Position numbers and translations under genes: made by a program
In this document: in pieces, positions 24,058 to 36,132 of the stretch
How the letters are laid out: the number at the start of each line of letters is the position of its first letter
Position numbering within the stretch: position 1 is the stretch's first letter
Notes under the pieces: generated by a model
Database searches by the model: none
Told to the model about the DNA's origin: nothing
The model's input: only the letters and a program-made list of their open reading frames with translations
Assembly: GCA_947454955.1 (NCBI GenBank)
Contig: CANGLW010000002.1
Coordinates: 112,974 to 176,973 of the forward strand
Direction: 5' to 3'
Length of the DNA stretch: 64,000 nucleotides
Origin: Comamonadaceae bacterium
GTDB taxonomy: Bacteria > Pseudomonadota > Gammaproteobacteria > Burkholderiales > Burkholderiaceae_C

Positions 24058-24842
24058 CGTACGCCTTGCAAGCCAGAGACATCTTGGTTCGTCGCAACGG
24101 AAAAACCATTTTGCAGGTGCCTGAACTCAGCATCACTGCTGGGCGGTGGGTCAGCGTGGTGGGGCCTAACGGCGCAGGTAAATCGACCCTGCTCAAGGTC
24201 TTGGCTGGCTTGTCTGAGGACAAGCATGATCATGGTCAGGTCACGCTATTGGGCCAAGACATGGCCTCCATGCCTACACGTCTACGCGCGCAACAACTCG
24301 CTTGGATGGGGCAGAACCAAAGCACCGACGACCTGCGGGTGGCCGATGTGGTGATGCTCGGCCGATTACCGCACCAGGCTTGGTTAGCAGGCCCTTCGGA
24401 CCAGGACCGCGAAAAGGTTGAGGCAGCCTTGCAAGCCACACAAGCCTGGGCTTGGTGTGATCGTCCTTTGAATCAACTCTCAGGCGGTGAGCGTCAACGT
24501 GTGTTGCTGGCGCGGTTGTTGGCGGTGGATGCGCAAGTCTTGTTGATGGATGAGCCTTTGGCTAACCTCGATCCACCCAACCAGGCCGATTGGTTGGTGT
24601 TGATGCGTGAGTTGGTGTCTGCAGGCAAAACCGTGGTGAGCGTATTGCATGAGATTTCCATGGCTTTGCAGTCAGACGAACTCATCCTCATGAAAGCCGG
24701 ACAAGTCACGCACCAAGGTGCCGCAAGCGTCCCGAAGACGCACGAAGCCTTGTGCCACGTGTTTGACCAACGCATCAGCGTGCACAGCGTGGCGGGGCAG
24801 TGGGTGGCCCTACCCCGAAACCTTTCATCCCAAACGCTTTAA
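24054..24842 (+). CDS. btuD: Cobalamin ABC transporter ATPase BtuD
   Basis: 262 residues from ATG 24054, overlapping the btuC stop (ATGA); the long upstream extension in the track is an out-of-frame reading of btuC. Walker A GPNGAGKST, Q-loop region, signature LSGGERQRV, Walker B VLLMDEPLANLD and the switch His (VLHEIS) are all present. Last gene of the B12 uptake operon, ending one base from convergent nth. Confidence 0.93.
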   Translation: MTYALQARDILVRRNGKTILQVPELSITAGRWVSVVGPNGAGKSTLLKVLAGLSEDKHDHGQVTLLGQDMASMPTRLRAQQLAWMGQNQSTDDLRVADVVMLGRLPHQAWLAGPSDQDREKVEAALQATQAWAWCDRPLNQLSGGERQRVLLARLLAVDAQVLLMDEPLANLDPPNQADWLVLMRELVSAGKTVVSVLHEISMALQSDELILMKAGQVTHQGAASVPKTHEALCHVFDQRISVHSVAGQWVALPRNLSSQTL

Positions 24843-24843
24843 A

Positions 24844-25482
24844 TCACGGGGCGGGTGTTTTGTCTTTGAAGTCGCAGCAGGATGCGACGGTGCAGCGCCA
24901 GCATTGCGGGCTACGGGCGGTGCAGACGTAGCGGCCATGCAAGATCAGCCAGTGGTGCGCGTCCACCAGGTAAGCCGATGGCACACGCTTGAGTAGTTTG
25001 AGTTCTACCTCCAGCGGGTTTTTGCCAGGCGCCAGGCCGGTTCGGTTGCCCAAGCGAAAAATATGGGTGTCCACCGCCATGGTGGCTTCACCGAAGGCTG
25101 AGTTCAACACCACGTTCGCTGTCTTGCGGCCCACACCTGGCAGAGCTTCCAGGGCCTCGCGCTGGCGTGGCACTTTGCCGCCGTGGTCACGCATCAAGAT
25201 CTCACAGGTCTGCATCAAATGCTTGGCCTTGGAGCGGTACAGGCCAATGGTCTGGATGTAACTCTCGAGCTTTGCCAAGCCAAGACCCAGGATTTTTTGC
25301 GGGGTGTTGGCCACAGGGAATAATCGGCGGGTGGCCTTGTTCACGCTCACATCGGTGGCCTGGGCGGACAGCAAGACGGCGGTCAGCAGTTCGAACACCG
25401 AGGTGTATTCAAGCTCGGTGACCGGCATGGGGTTGGCCGCCTGGAGCGTGGAAAAAAATGTCTCAATTTGCTGGGTTTTCAT
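24844..25482 (-). CDS. nth: Endonuclease III
   Basis: 212 residues. Helix-hairpin-helix LPGVGRKTANVVLN with the catalytic Lys, Asp in MAVDTHIFRLGNR, and a C-terminal 4Fe-4S cluster pattern C-x6-C-x2-C-x5-C (CTARSPQCWRCTVASCC). A base-excision glycosylase/AP lyase for oxidised pyrimidines. Divergent from the phosphatase gene across 33 bp. Confidence 0.95.
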   Translation of the reverse strand: MKTQQIETFFSTLQAANPMPVTELEYTSVFELLTAVLLSAQATDVSVNKATRRLFPVANTPQKILGLGLAKLESYIQTIGLYRSKAKHLMQTCEILMRDHGGKVPRQREALEALPGVGRKTANVVLNSAFGEATMAVDTHIFRLGNRTGLAPGKNPLEVELKLLKRVPSAYLVDAHHWLILHGRYVCTARSPQCWRCTVASCCDFKDKTPAP

Positions 25483-25515
25483 CTTTTGCGAGTCTAACGA
25501 TTTAAGCTCTCACCC

Positions 25516-27216
25516 ATGAAGCACCTTTTTCAAAACCTCATCGGTTCTTGGTCTGTCAAAAACGGCGGCCGTTTGAAGCGCCGTCTGGTCTTGCTTGCTG
25601 GGGGCTCAGCCCTGGCCAGCATGGCCTTGCTCAGTGCATGCAGCACCACAAACACTGCCGAGGCACCACGCCCCAAATTGCTGGTCTTGCTGGTGGTGGA
25701 TGGCTTGCCGCAACGCCAAGTGATGGACTACCGCGACCAATTGGGTGCCGACGGCTTTGCGCGGTTTTTCAAGCAAGGCACCACCTACACCAACGCGCAT
25801 TACGGCCACGCTTTCACCGTCACCGCGGCTGGCCATGCGGCCATGCTCAGTGGGGCTTATTCGCACCGCAGCGGCATCATTGGCAACACCTGGCGCGACC
25901 CACAAACAGGCGCGGAGGTCTATTGCACCAGTGACACCAGTGCCACCTACATAGGCAACGCCACCAAGCCACTGGACGGCACCAGCCCGAAGAATTTGCG
26001 TGCCGAGATGTTGGGTGATGTGTTCAAAGGCTTGGATGCACGCTCCAAAGTGATTGCGGTTTCTGGCAAAGACCGCGGCGCGATTTTGCCGGCAGGCAAG
26101 CTTGGCACGGCCTACATGTACATGGGTGGCAGCGGTGAATTTGCCAGCACCACCCACTACATGCCGCAGCACCCGGGCTGGGTGAATGCGTTCAACCAAA
26201 GCAAGTTGGCCGACACCTATTTCAACCGGGTCTGGCAACCCCTCTTGCCTGAGGCTGCTTACAGCCGGTCATTGCCCGACGGCCAAGCTTGGTATGCGCC
26301 CGGTGGTGCGCTGCCCAAAACTTTCAGCGATGCCGCCAACAAGCCCAACGCCAAGTTTTACACCTCACTCTTGCCCAGCCCCTATGTGGACGAGATGACC
26401 CTGGCCTTTGCCAAAGCGGCTTTGGAGGGTGAGCAATTGGGTGCGGATGATGCGCCCGATGTCTTGTCGGTGAGCCTTTCCGGGCACGACTATGTGAACC
26501 ACGCCTATGGCGCTGAATCGCGTTTGTCGCACGACCACTTCTTGCAACTCGACCGCATGCTCGAGGGCTTTTTCAAGCACCTGGATGCCAAGGTAGGTGC
26601 GGGCAACTATGTGGCCGTGCTCACCGCCGACCACGGCTTCATGCCCACGCCTGAGCATTTGGCGCAGTTAGGCAAGCCTTCGGGCCGCATTGACCCGCGC
26701 AAGTTTTTAGAGCGCATCAACACCGCTGTGCAAGCCAAGTTTGGCGAGGGCAAGTGGGTGCATGGTTTCAGCGGCTCAGGCATTTTGCTCAACCGCAGCC
26801 TGATCAAAGACAAGCAACAAGATGCTCAGGCCATGGCGCAGTTGGTCGCGCAAACCTTGCTGAAAGAGCCCGGCATTGCTGCAGCCTACTCCGCACAAGA
26901 TTTGATGGGCACCTCGCGCGCGCAAGAGCCTTTGTTTGCCGCCATGCGCAAGTCTTGGCACCCCGAGGTCTCGGGCGAGGTGCAGTACGCGGTGCGTGAT
27001 GGTTGGATGTTTTCAACGGGCAACACCGGTACCACCCACGGCTCGCCCTACACGTACGACACCCATGTGCCCATCTTGGCCTATGGCCCAGCCTGGTTCA
27101 AACCGACCCAGGTTGACGCTGCGGTGCAGGTGGCTGACATCGCGCCCACCCTGGCCCATGTTTTCAAGGTTCGTCCCCCAGCCCAGTCTGAGGGTAAGCT
27201 TCTGCCTTTGCGTTGA
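25516..27216 (+). CDS. Lipoprotein alkaline phosphatase/phosphodiesterase (PafA/NPP-like)
   Basis: 566 residues. A basic N-terminus and hydrophobic stretch lead to a lipobox-like LLSAC. Alkaline-phosphatase superfamily metal sites are visible: Asp in LLVVDGLP, nucleophilic Thr in AFTVTAAGHAAMLSGAY, SLSGHDYVNHAYG, and TADHGFMPTPEH. GIIGNTWRDPQTG resembles the calcium-activated PafA type. It probably hydrolyses phosphomonoesters or diesters in the periplasm or at the outer membrane. Confidence 0.82.
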   Translation: MKHLFQNLIGSWSVKNGGRLKRRLVLLAGGSALASMALLSACSTTNTAEAPRPKLLVLLVVDGLPQRQVMDYRDQLGADGFARFFKQGTTYTNAHYGHAFTVTAAGHAAMLSGAYSHRSGIIGNTWRDPQTGAEVYCTSDTSATYIGNATKPLDGTSPKNLRAEMLGDVFKGLDARSKVIAVSGKDRGAILPAGKLGTAYMYMGGSGEFASTTHYMPQHPGWVNAFNQSKLADTYFNRVWQPLLPEAAYSRSLPDGQAWYAPGGALPKTFSDAANKPNAKFYTSLLPSPYVDEMTLAFAKAALEGEQLGADDAPDVLSVSLSGHDYVNHAYGAESRLSHDHFLQLDRMLEGFFKHLDAKVGAGNYVAVLTADHGFMPTPEHLAQLGKPSGRIDPRKFLERINTAVQAKFGEGKWVHGFSGSGILLNRSLIKDKQQDAQAMAQLVAQTLLKEPGIAAAYSAQDLMGTSRAQEPLFAAMRKSWHPEVSGEVQYAVRDGWMFSTGNTGTTHGSPYTYDTHVPILAYGPAWFKPTQVDAAVQVADIAPTLAHVFKVRPPAQSEGKLLPLR

Positions 27217-27248
27217 TTCCTCACCCCGTTCTCACCTCGCTTCCCACC

Positions 27249-28451
27249 ATGCAATTCGCTGACCGCCTCAACAACGTCGAAACCTCTGCCATCCGTGAGC
27301 TGTTCAAGCTCCTGGGCAAACCCGGCATCATTTCTTTTGCCGGGGGCTTTCCAGACAGCGCCATGTTTGACGTGAAAGGCATCCAGCTTGCCAGCGAAGC
27401 TGCTTTGCGTGAAGAACCGGGTGCCGCCTTGCAGTACGGTGCCACCGAGGGCTATGGACCTCTGCGGGAGCAAATTGCCCACTTCATGGCCACCAAAAAC
27501 GAGCCTGACGTGCAGGTCGCGCCTGAGGGTTTGATCGTCACCACCGGCAGCCAACAGGCGCTGGACCTCATTGGCAAAACTCTGATTTCCCCGGGCGACA
27601 AAGTGATTGTTGAAGGCCCGACCTTCCTCGCCACCATCCAGTGCTTCCGTTTGTATGGCGCGCAGATCATCACCGCACCGGTGGATGAGCACGGCGTGAA
27701 CACCGACGCATTGGCCGCGCTCATGGCCGAGCACAAGCCTAAGTTCGTGTACCTCATTCCCACCTTTGGCAACCCCAGTGGCGCCACCTTGAGCTTGGAG
27801 CGCCGCTTGCGGGTGCTCGAGCTCTCCAAGCAACACCAGATCCCGGTGGTGGAAGACGACCCCTATGGCGATTTGTATTTTGGTGAAGCCCCGCCACCCA
27901 GCCTCTTGGCGTTGAGCGCGCAAGTGCCAGGCAGCCGTGATTTGTTGATTCATTGCGGGTCGCTCAGCAAGGTGCTCAGCCCCGGCTTGCGCGTGGGCTG
28001 GATGATCGCCCCGCCCGAGTTGTTGGCCAAAGCCACCATGTGCAAACAATTCAGCGACGCGCACACCAGCACCTTTGCCCAGGCCACCGCGGCGCATTAC
28101 CTCAAGGCTGGCCGCATGCCTGCCACTTTGGCCCATGTGCGTGAGGTCTATGCCCAACGCGCCCAAACCATGTGCGAGACCTTGCGCGCTGAGTTGGGCG
28201 ATGGCATTGAATTCACCCAGCCAGGTGGCGGCTTGTTTGTGTGGGCCAGATTGACCGGTGCGCGCGGCCAGATGCAAGACGCAGCTGAGTTGGCCAAGCG
28301 CGCGATTGACAAGGGCGTAGCCTTTGTGCCGGGCGCACCTTTTTACGCCACCAACCCCGATCCAGCCACTTTGCGTTTGAGCTTTGCCACCGCCGATGTG
28401 GACAAGATCAAAGAGGGTTTAGCCCGCTTAGGCCAGGCGTTTCTGGCTTAA
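27249..28451 (+). CDS. PLP-dependent aminotransferase (LysN/2-aminoadipate type)
   Basis: 400 residues from MQFADRLNNVETSAIREL. Fold-type I aminotransferase: SFAGGFPDSAMF, YGATEGYGPLREQI, PTFGNPSGATLS, VVEDDPYGDLYF and PLP Lys in HCGSLSKVLSPGLRVGW. This set is typical of the LysN/KAT II/AroH group with broad substrates (2-aminoadipate, aromatic or branched-chain amino acids). There is no GntR domain, so it is not a MocR regulator. Confidence 0.85.
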   Translation: MQFADRLNNVETSAIRELFKLLGKPGIISFAGGFPDSAMFDVKGIQLASEAALREEPGAALQYGATEGYGPLREQIAHFMATKNEPDVQVAPEGLIVTTGSQQALDLIGKTLISPGDKVIVEGPTFLATIQCFRLYGAQIITAPVDEHGVNTDALAALMAEHKPKFVYLIPTFGNPSGATLSLERRLRVLELSKQHQIPVVEDDPYGDLYFGEAPPPSLLALSAQVPGSRDLLIHCGSLSKVLSPGLRVGWMIAPPELLAKATMCKQFSDAHTSTFAQATAAHYLKAGRMPATLAHVREVYAQRAQTMCETLRAELGDGIEFTQPGGGLFVWARLTGARGQMQDAAELAKRAIDKGVAFVPGAPFYATNPDPATLRLSFATADVDKIKEGLARLGQAFLA

Positions 28452-28455
28452 GTTG

Positions 28456-28472
28456 CTACGTTTTCAGTAGCG
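28456..28472. repeat. 17-bp GCTA-N9-TAGC element between convergent genes
   Basis: GCTACGTTTTCAGTAGC, 5-bp perfect arms, starting a few bases after the aminotransferase stop and covering the stop of the convergent outer-membrane protein gene. Confidence 0.55.
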
Positions 28473-28982
28473 GTACACCAGGCCGATGGAGGCGCTGGGC
28501 ATCAGCGTCATGCCGCCGAACATCTCACGCAAGCCGCGTTGGGTGCTCAGCTCGTAAGCGTTGCCACCTTGGGTGTTGAGGGAGGGCACGCCCAGCGTCG
28601 TCCCAACCGAGCTGCCCACTGACAAACCCACCCCGGCAAAGAAGTCCAGCCGGTTGGCGGGCATCAAGCTATAACCCAAGCCCAAGCCCAGGTAGGCGCT
28701 GCCGTTGTTGGTCGGGAGTTTGAGGCCCGGGTTGCTGTAAGCCAACTCGGTGCTGTTCAAGCCCTGGCTGTTGCCCACCAGCCGCAAACCCTGCGCCCAG
28801 CTTTTACCGGCCAGGTAACCCTCGGTCAGGTTCAGCGGGCTTTGCCAGCTGAAACGCTGAGCCAGCACGCCTTGAGAATCTGCCTCAGACGCATGCGACA
28901 GGCACGCAGTCAGGGCCGCACTGAGGCCCATCAGCCAACACAGCAGGGGGACGAGGCGACGGTTCAAAGATGGGGCCAACAT
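28464..28982 (-). CDS. Small outer-membrane beta-barrel-like protein, unknown function
   Basis: 172 residues with a signal peptide (LVPLLCWLMGLSAALTACLSHA) and then alternating Gly/aromatic strands (YLGLGLGYSL, FFAGVGLSVGSSVG). It ends in a strand GLVYRY with a terminal aromatic, as recognised by the BAM machinery. I recognise no named family; it looks like a short OmpA/OmpW-like barrel. Confidence 0.65.
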   Translation of the reverse strand: MLAPSLNRRLVPLLCWLMGLSAALTACLSHASEADSQGVLAQRFSWQSPLNLTEGYLAGKSWAQGLRLVGNSQGLNSTELAYSNPGLKLPTNNGSAYLGLGLGYSLMPANRLDFFAGVGLSVGSSVGTTLGVPSLNTQGGNAYELSTQRGLREMFGGMTLMPSASIGLVYRY

Positions 28983-29180
28983 GACTTCACTCCGGGTTGG
29001 GTTTTATTTTGCAGGCATTTAGGAGAAAAAGGAAAGTATTTAGCCCATGTATCGACAGTTGTTCCGGTTTTTCAAGCGCCGGTCTCTTGTTTAAAGTCCA
29101 TCAGGTGCCTGTGGGTGAGGGAAGTCGGCTCTCATTTATGGCCTAATTCGGTTTCCGTTTATTTTTCAAGGAACTCCAAG

Positions 29181-29351
29181 ATGGGTAACAAAATCATCAC
29201 CGAAGCCGACCGTCAACGTACCCCCGCTCCCAAGCCACTGCCTGGTATGAGCCTGCCCACCGGCGGCCGCGGCCAGCGCGTGAGCCTGGAACGTGGTGTG
29301 GCCACACGCAGCAAGAAAAACCCCGGCAAGCGCTCTAAAAAAGGCGGTTGA
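29181..29351 (+). CDS. 56-residue basic protein, unknown function
   Basis: The ATG at 29181 has AAGGA ten bases upstream and opens a short frame: MGNKIITEADRQRTPAPKPL, then a Gly/Arg patch and a Lys/Arg-rich tail (KKNPGKRSKKGG). The track shows it only as part of a longer ORF from 28842. Its strong basic charge suggests nucleic acid or ribosome contact. It lies 11 bp before the hybrid kinase gene and is probably co-transcribed. Confidence 0.6.
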   Translation: MGNKIITEADRQRTPAPKPLPGMSLPTGGRGQRVSLERGVATRSKKNPGKRSKKGG

Positions 29352-29362
29352 CCTGACTTTCC

Positions 29363-31660
29363 ATGCCAGAGCCTCAGTTGCCCGACACGCCGGAACCCCT
29401 CGCGCAAGAGCAACTGGCGCTGGCTGAGAAAGCCCGTTTTTTTGAAGCCATCATCGAGTCGTCCGACGACGCGATCATCAGCAAGACGCTCGATGGCATC
29501 ATCACCAGCTGGAACTCCGGCGCCCAACGCATCTTCGGCTACACCGCCCAGGAGATGATCGGTCGGCCCATGGCCACCATCTTCCCGCCCGATCGGCTGC
29601 AGGAAGAACCCCTGATTCTTCAAAAAATCGCCCGCGGCGAAAAAGTCGACCATTTCGAGACGGTTCGTCTGCGCAAGGACGGCAGTCCGGTCGAAGTCTC
29701 CGTCACCATCTCCCCGGTGCGCGATGCCAGCGACAACATTGTGCTGGCCTCGAAAATTGCGCGTGACATCACCGAGCGCAAACTCGTTGAACGCACCCTG
29801 CAAAGCTACCGCCTGAACCTTGAAGAAGAGGTGAGGGCGCGCACCCGCGAGCTCGAAGACGCCAAGAACATGGCCGAGCAGGCCAATGCGTCCAAGTCCA
29901 CATTTCTGGCCAACATGAGCCATGAAATCCGCACGCCGATGAACGCCATCATCGGTCTGACGCACCTGCTGCAATTGCAAATTGAAGACCCGCGCTACAC
30001 CGACAAGCTGAGCAAAATTTCCACCTCGGCCAAGCACTTGCTGGGCGTGCTCAACGACATCCTGGACCTGTCCAAAATCGAGTCGGGTCATTTCGAGTTG
30101 GAGGCCACCAACTTCACTGCCGGGGCTGTGACCGACCAGGTGCGAAGCATGATGTCCGAGCGCGCGCAAAGCAAGCGCTTAGGGCTGGTGGTCGACATTC
30201 CTGCGGAGCTCAAGGCCATGCCACTGCGCGGCGACGCGCTGCGCATCGGCCAGGTGCTCATCAACTTTTTGAGCAACGCGGTCAAGTTCACCGACCAAGG
30301 CACCATCGTGCTCAGGGCGCGCTTGTTATCACAAAGCGATGCTGGCTTGCAGCTTCGTTTTGAGGTGCAAGACCCGGGCATAGGCATGACGCTTGAACAA
30401 ACCGAGCGCATCTTCTCGCCGTTTGAGCAGGCGGAGTCGTCCACCACGCGCAAATACGGTGGTACGGGTTTGGGCTTGGCCATTTGCCGACGTTTGGCCC
30501 ACTTGATGGGCGGCGAGGTGGGGGTGCGCAGCGAACCTCAACGCGGCAGCACCTTTTGGCTGGAGTGCCAGGTGCAGCAGGGTAGCCTCGAGAGTGCACA
30601 GACCCATCACTCGCCGCTGCCGTCGCGCGATGGCCGCGTGCTGCTGGTCGAAGACAACGAGATCAACCAGGAAGTGGCTGCGCAGTTGCTGCGCAACAAA
30701 GGCCTGAAGGTCGAAATCGCCATGCATGGCGAGCAGGCTGTGGAGATGGTGCGTCACACCTCTTACGACCTGATTTTGATGGACATGCAAATGCCGGTGA
30801 TGGATGGTTTGACCGCCACGCGGCTCATCCGCGAGCTGCCTTATGGCCGCTCGGTGCCGGTGCTGGCCATGACCGCCAATGCCTTTGAAGAAGACCGCAA
30901 GCGTTGCACCGAAGCCGGCATGAACGACCACATCACCAAGCCGGTGGATCCGTATTTTCTGTATGCCGCTTTGGCCCGCTGGATGCCTGCGGTCAGCACG
31001 GTAGACATGGGTCATTCAAGCGGTAATGTCACCACAGCCAAACCCTTGACCAGCAGCTTGCCCGCCATTCAACGCGAGGTGGGGCTGCGTTACTTCGGGG
31101 GTGACGCCAATACCTACGAGCGCATGCTGGCCAAGTTCACCGAGTTGCACGGGCAGGACGCTGAAGTCATCAAAGCCGCCTATGAGCAGGGGCGTCTGTC
31201 GGTGGTGGAGCAAACTGCGCACGCTCTCAAAGGCATAGCGGGTAGCTTAGGTGCGGTCTTGCTTTGCGCCCTTTCAGCCCAAGTGGAAGCTGCAGCGCGC
31301 GATGTCGAGCAACACGCCAATCTGCCTGACCTGATGCCTGAACTCGCCACCGCCATGACCGAGGCGGTGCGGCACATCCGTGGTCTTCAACCCGCCCAGC
31401 CAGGGCTGGCTGATGTATCGCTTGAATCGCAAGATGCTCAAGGGCTTGATGGCTTGGTTCAACAGCTCCAAGACTTGCTGGCTGAGGACGACCCGCAGGC
31501 CGAGGAACTTTGGCGCACGCTCAGGCCCCAGTTGGCCCAAGACTGGCCAGAGGACTTACTCAGCGAGCTGGGCAAAGAGATTGAGAACTTCAATTTCCCC
31601 ACAGCCTTGCAAGTGCTGAGCAGCCACCCCAAAGTTAGTCAACCCCAGGCCAGCGCCTGA
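29363..31660 (+). CDS. Hybrid sensor histidine kinase (PAS-HisKA-HATPase-REC-HPt)
   Basis: 765 residues without membrane segments. PAS at about 25-140 ([20 protein letters not shown]), coiled coil, HisKA with His187 ([14 protein letters not shown]), HATPase ([32 protein letters not shown]), receiver near 425-545 ([27 protein letters not shown]) and a C-terminal HPt ([13 protein letters not shown]). The complete internal phosphorelay (His-Asp-His) needs an external response regulator; candidates are the HTH-REC at 38326 and the REC at 41199. Confidence 0.92.
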   Translation: MPEPQLPDTPEPLAQEQLALAEKARFFEAIIESSDDAIISKTLDGIITSWNSGAQRIFGYTAQEMIGRPMATIFPPDRLQEEPLILQKIARGEKVDHFETVRLRKDGSPVEVSVTISPVRDASDNIVLASKIARDITERKLVERTLQSYRLNLEEEVRARTRELEDAKNMAEQANASKSTFLANMSHEIRTPMNAIIGLTHLLQLQIEDPRYTDKLSKISTSAKHLLGVLNDILDLSKIESGHFELEATNFTAGAVTDQVRSMMSERAQSKRLGLVVDIPAELKAMPLRGDALRIGQVLINFLSNAVKFTDQGTIVLRARLLSQSDAGLQLRFEVQDPGIGMTLEQTERIFSPFEQAESSTTRKYGGTGLGLAICRRLAHLMGGEVGVRSEPQRGSTFWLECQVQQGSLESAQTHHSPLPSRDGRVLLVEDNEINQEVAAQLLRNKGLKVEIAMHGEQAVEMVRHTSYDLILMDMQMPVMDGLTATRLIRELPYGRSVPVLAMTANAFEEDRKRCTEAGMNDHITKPVDPYFLYAALARWMPAVSTVDMGHSSGNVTTAKPLTSSLPAIQREVGLRYFGGDANTYERMLAKFTELHGQDAEVIKAAYEQGRLSVVEQTAHALKGIAGSLGAVLLCALSAQVEAAARDVEQHANLPDLMPELATAMTEAVRHIRGLQPAQPGLADVSLESQDAQGLDGLVQQLQDLLAEDDPQAEELWRTLRPQLAQDWPEDLLSELGKEIENFNFPTALQVLSSHPKVSQPQASA

Positions 31661-31667
31661 AAAAACT

Positions 31668-32480
31668 TCAGCGGATAGATTGCCCCGCCATCTTGGCGGC
31701 AAGCTCGCTCAAGGCCAGGTAGGCTGTGCCCACCAAAGGGTCTGAGGTCGTCAATGCATGGCCTTGCGCTTGCACCAACGTGCTGTCGCCCCGCGATGCT
31801 GGCCCGGTCAAAGCGCCTTGGGGTCCCAGCGTCAGCACGTTGTTGACAGCCAAGCTGAGCAGCTGGGTGCGCAATTGTTGAACCATGGGTTCGGGCATTC
31901 CGACCCCTTGCCAAAGCTGTTCCGCGGTGTGCTGCAGCACGGGCAAAAAGTTGGTGGCCCACACCGCTGCGGCGTGGTAGCTGAGTTTGTGTTGCGCGTC
32001 GATCTCAAAACACTGTGCACCCACGTCGGTCATCAAGGGTGTCAAGATCGCCAGGGCCTTGGCATCGCCTTCTATTGCACACACCACGCCCTTGAACTGC
32101 GTCACGGCCAACTCGGGCTGCGCAAAGCTCAGCAAACAGTGCGCGCTGGCGGTCAGCCAGCCTTGGGCTTGCAAAGGTGCCAGCAGTTCGCTGGTGTATG
32201 CCCCACTGCCATGAACCACCACGCTGGGCCGCAAGCCGGGGCGTTCCGACAAAGCCTTAGCCACGTCGGCAATGTGGCGGTCAGGCACGGCCAACAGCCA
32301 CACATCAGCATCTTGCATGTCTTGCAAATTGCTCACCGGTTGGCCCTGGCCGATGAAATCCACAGCAGCTTGGGCACTGCCGGTGCTGCGCGTGAGCACC
32401 TCGCCCAGGGTGTGATGCTGGGACAGCAAGCGTCCCAGTGTCTGACCCAACCTACCTGCGCCGATCAGGTTGATGCGCAT
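31668..32480 (-). CDS. Rossmann-like/DUF2520 domain protein
   Basis: 270 residues. The N-terminal NAD(P)-type fold MRINLIGAGRLGQTLGRLL is followed by a helical DUF2520 domain (AHKLSYHAAAVWATNFLPVL-like block, GPASRGD). The set resembles pyrroline-5-carboxylate reductase/ketopantoate reductase-type enzymes, but the substrate is unknown. Convergent with the hybrid kinase and adjoining the chromate transporter genes on its own strand. Confidence 0.8.
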   Translation of the reverse strand: MRINLIGAGRLGQTLGRLLSQHHTLGEVLTRSTGSAQAAVDFIGQGQPVSNLQDMQDADVWLLAVPDRHIADVAKALSERPGLRPSVVVHGSGAYTSELLAPLQAQGWLTASAHCLLSFAQPELAVTQFKGVVCAIEGDAKALAILTPLMTDVGAQCFEIDAQHKLSYHAAAVWATNFLPVLQHTAEQLWQGVGMPEPMVQQLRTQLLSLAVNNVLTLGPQGALTGPASRGDSTLVQAQGHALTTSDPLVGTAYLALSELAAKMAGQSIR

Positions 32481-33062
32481 TCAGATCCAGCCCAGGGCAC
32501 CCAGCGCGGCACCTGTTCCCAACAGCCACAGCAAATGCAGCTTGGTCCGCCATACCAGCAAGGTGGCGGCCAAGGTGGTGAGCCACAAGGGCCAGTCGGT
32601 TGCGAGGTTGTGGTGGGTGCTGCCCAGCAGCCAACCGGTGGCCACCAACAGCGCAATCACGATGGGTGCCATGCCTTGTTTGAAGGCACGGACCGAACGC
32701 CAACCATTGTTAGCGCGCCCCCAACGTGCGGCGAAAAACGTCAGCAAAGAGCAGGGCAGCATGATGCCGGTCATGGATAGCAACACCCCCCACAAGGCTG
32801 TGCCTATGCCACCGGCATTCAGACCCACGTTAAAGCCCATCAAGGCAATGAACAGCACATTGGGGCCAGGTGCGGCTTGGGCAATCGCGATCGATGAGTT
32901 GAACTGGCTGTCGGTCAACCAGTGCTGTTGGTCCACCAGAAAGCGGTGCATGTCAGGGGCGGTGGTGATGGCCCCACCCACGGCCAGCAGCGACAAGGTG
33001 GCGTAATGGGTGAACAGGTGCAGCCAGTCTTGCCAGGTCAGGGTTAAGGTCAAGGTGTCCAT
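32481..33062 (-). CDS. Chromate transporter family, half-size subunit 2
   Basis: 193 residues, about six hydrophobic segments, with the CHR pattern (LSLLAVGGAITTAPDMHR, AQAAPGPNVLFIALMGF). Short-chain CHR proteins act as a pair of separate halves; the partner lies directly upstream at 33066. Family members export chromate with proton coupling, though many homologues have untested substrates. Confidence 0.85.
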   Translation of the reverse strand: MDTLTLTLTWQDWLHLFTHYATLSLLAVGGAITTAPDMHRFLVDQQHWLTDSQFNSSIAIAQAAPGPNVLFIALMGFNVGLNAGGIGTALWGVLLSMTGIMLPCSLLTFFAARWGRANNGWRSVRAFKQGMAPIVIALLVATGWLLGSTHHNLATDWPLWLTTLAATLLVWRTKLHLLWLLGTGAALGALGWI

Positions 33063-33065
33063 GGC

Positions 33066-33665
33066 TTAATCCGAAAGACGGCGATATGCCAGGGTGCAGC
33101 CAATCAGCCCCAAGCCAGGCAGCGCAAAAATCAGCGGCCAGCGCAACCAGGCCACCCCCACAAAACACAGCACGGCCAAGGCCAGGCAAGCGGGCAAGCC
33201 CAAGACATTTTTTTTCAGCGCCGGGAACATCTTGATGCCCACCGCGGCAATCAGTCCGGCCGCCACAGCACCCATGCCACGCAGTGCGCCTTGCACCGCC
33301 GGGTAGCTGGCCACCTGGGCATACATGGTGGCAATCAGCAGCACCACGACCATGGGCATGGCCAAGATGCCGGCCAGGGCGACCACCGCGCCACGCCAGC
33401 CGAAATAACGCTCGCCAATCATGATGCACAGGTTGACCACATTGGGGCCAGGCATGGTCTGGGCCGCTGCCCACTCCTCGACGAACTCATCGAGGGTCAT
33501 CCATTTCTTCTTGTCCACCAACTCCCGTTGCACCACCGCCAGAACGCCACCAAAGCCTTGCAGGGCCAGCCAGGTGAAAGACCAAAACAGGTCAGACAAG
33601 GAGGCTGGGCGGGCGGTGGCTGCGGGCTCAACGGAGGCTGGAGCGTCAGTGGGGTGCGTGGACAT
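33066..33665 (-). CDS. Chromate transporter family, half-size subunit 1
   Basis: About 199 residues from ATG 33665 (MSTHPTDAPASVEP); the track extension to 34283 is antisense to ygiQ and is rejected. The CHR motifs are FTWLALQGFGGVLAVVQREL and AAAQTMPGPNVVNLCIMIG. It precedes the second half by 3 bp, giving the usual two-gene short-chain pair. Confidence 0.85.
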   Translation of the reverse strand: MSTHPTDAPASVEPAATARPASLSDLFWSFTWLALQGFGGVLAVVQRELVDKKKWMTLDEFVEEWAAAQTMPGPNVVNLCIMIGERYFGWRGAVVALAGILAMPMVVVLLIATMYAQVASYPAVQGALRGMGAVAAGLIAAVGIKMFPALKKNVLGLPACLALAVLCFVGVAWLRWPLIFALPGLGLIGCTLAYRRLSD

Positions 33666-33758
33666 CCACTGATTATCCCTTGGCCCCAAGCGCCCATGGG
33701 CTTGTCTCAACGCGAGGCCGCATAAAACCTTACACTCTAGGGTTATCCCCATATCGCC

Positions 33759-36116
<2,358 letters not shown>

Positions 36117-36132
36117 TGTGGGGTGTCGGTTG

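Noticed and set aside
31657-31671. CTGAA-AAAAC-TTCAG hairpin between the hybrid kinase and the DUF2520 gene
   Set aside because: Only a 5-bp AT-rich stem without a clear T-run; too weak to call a terminator.
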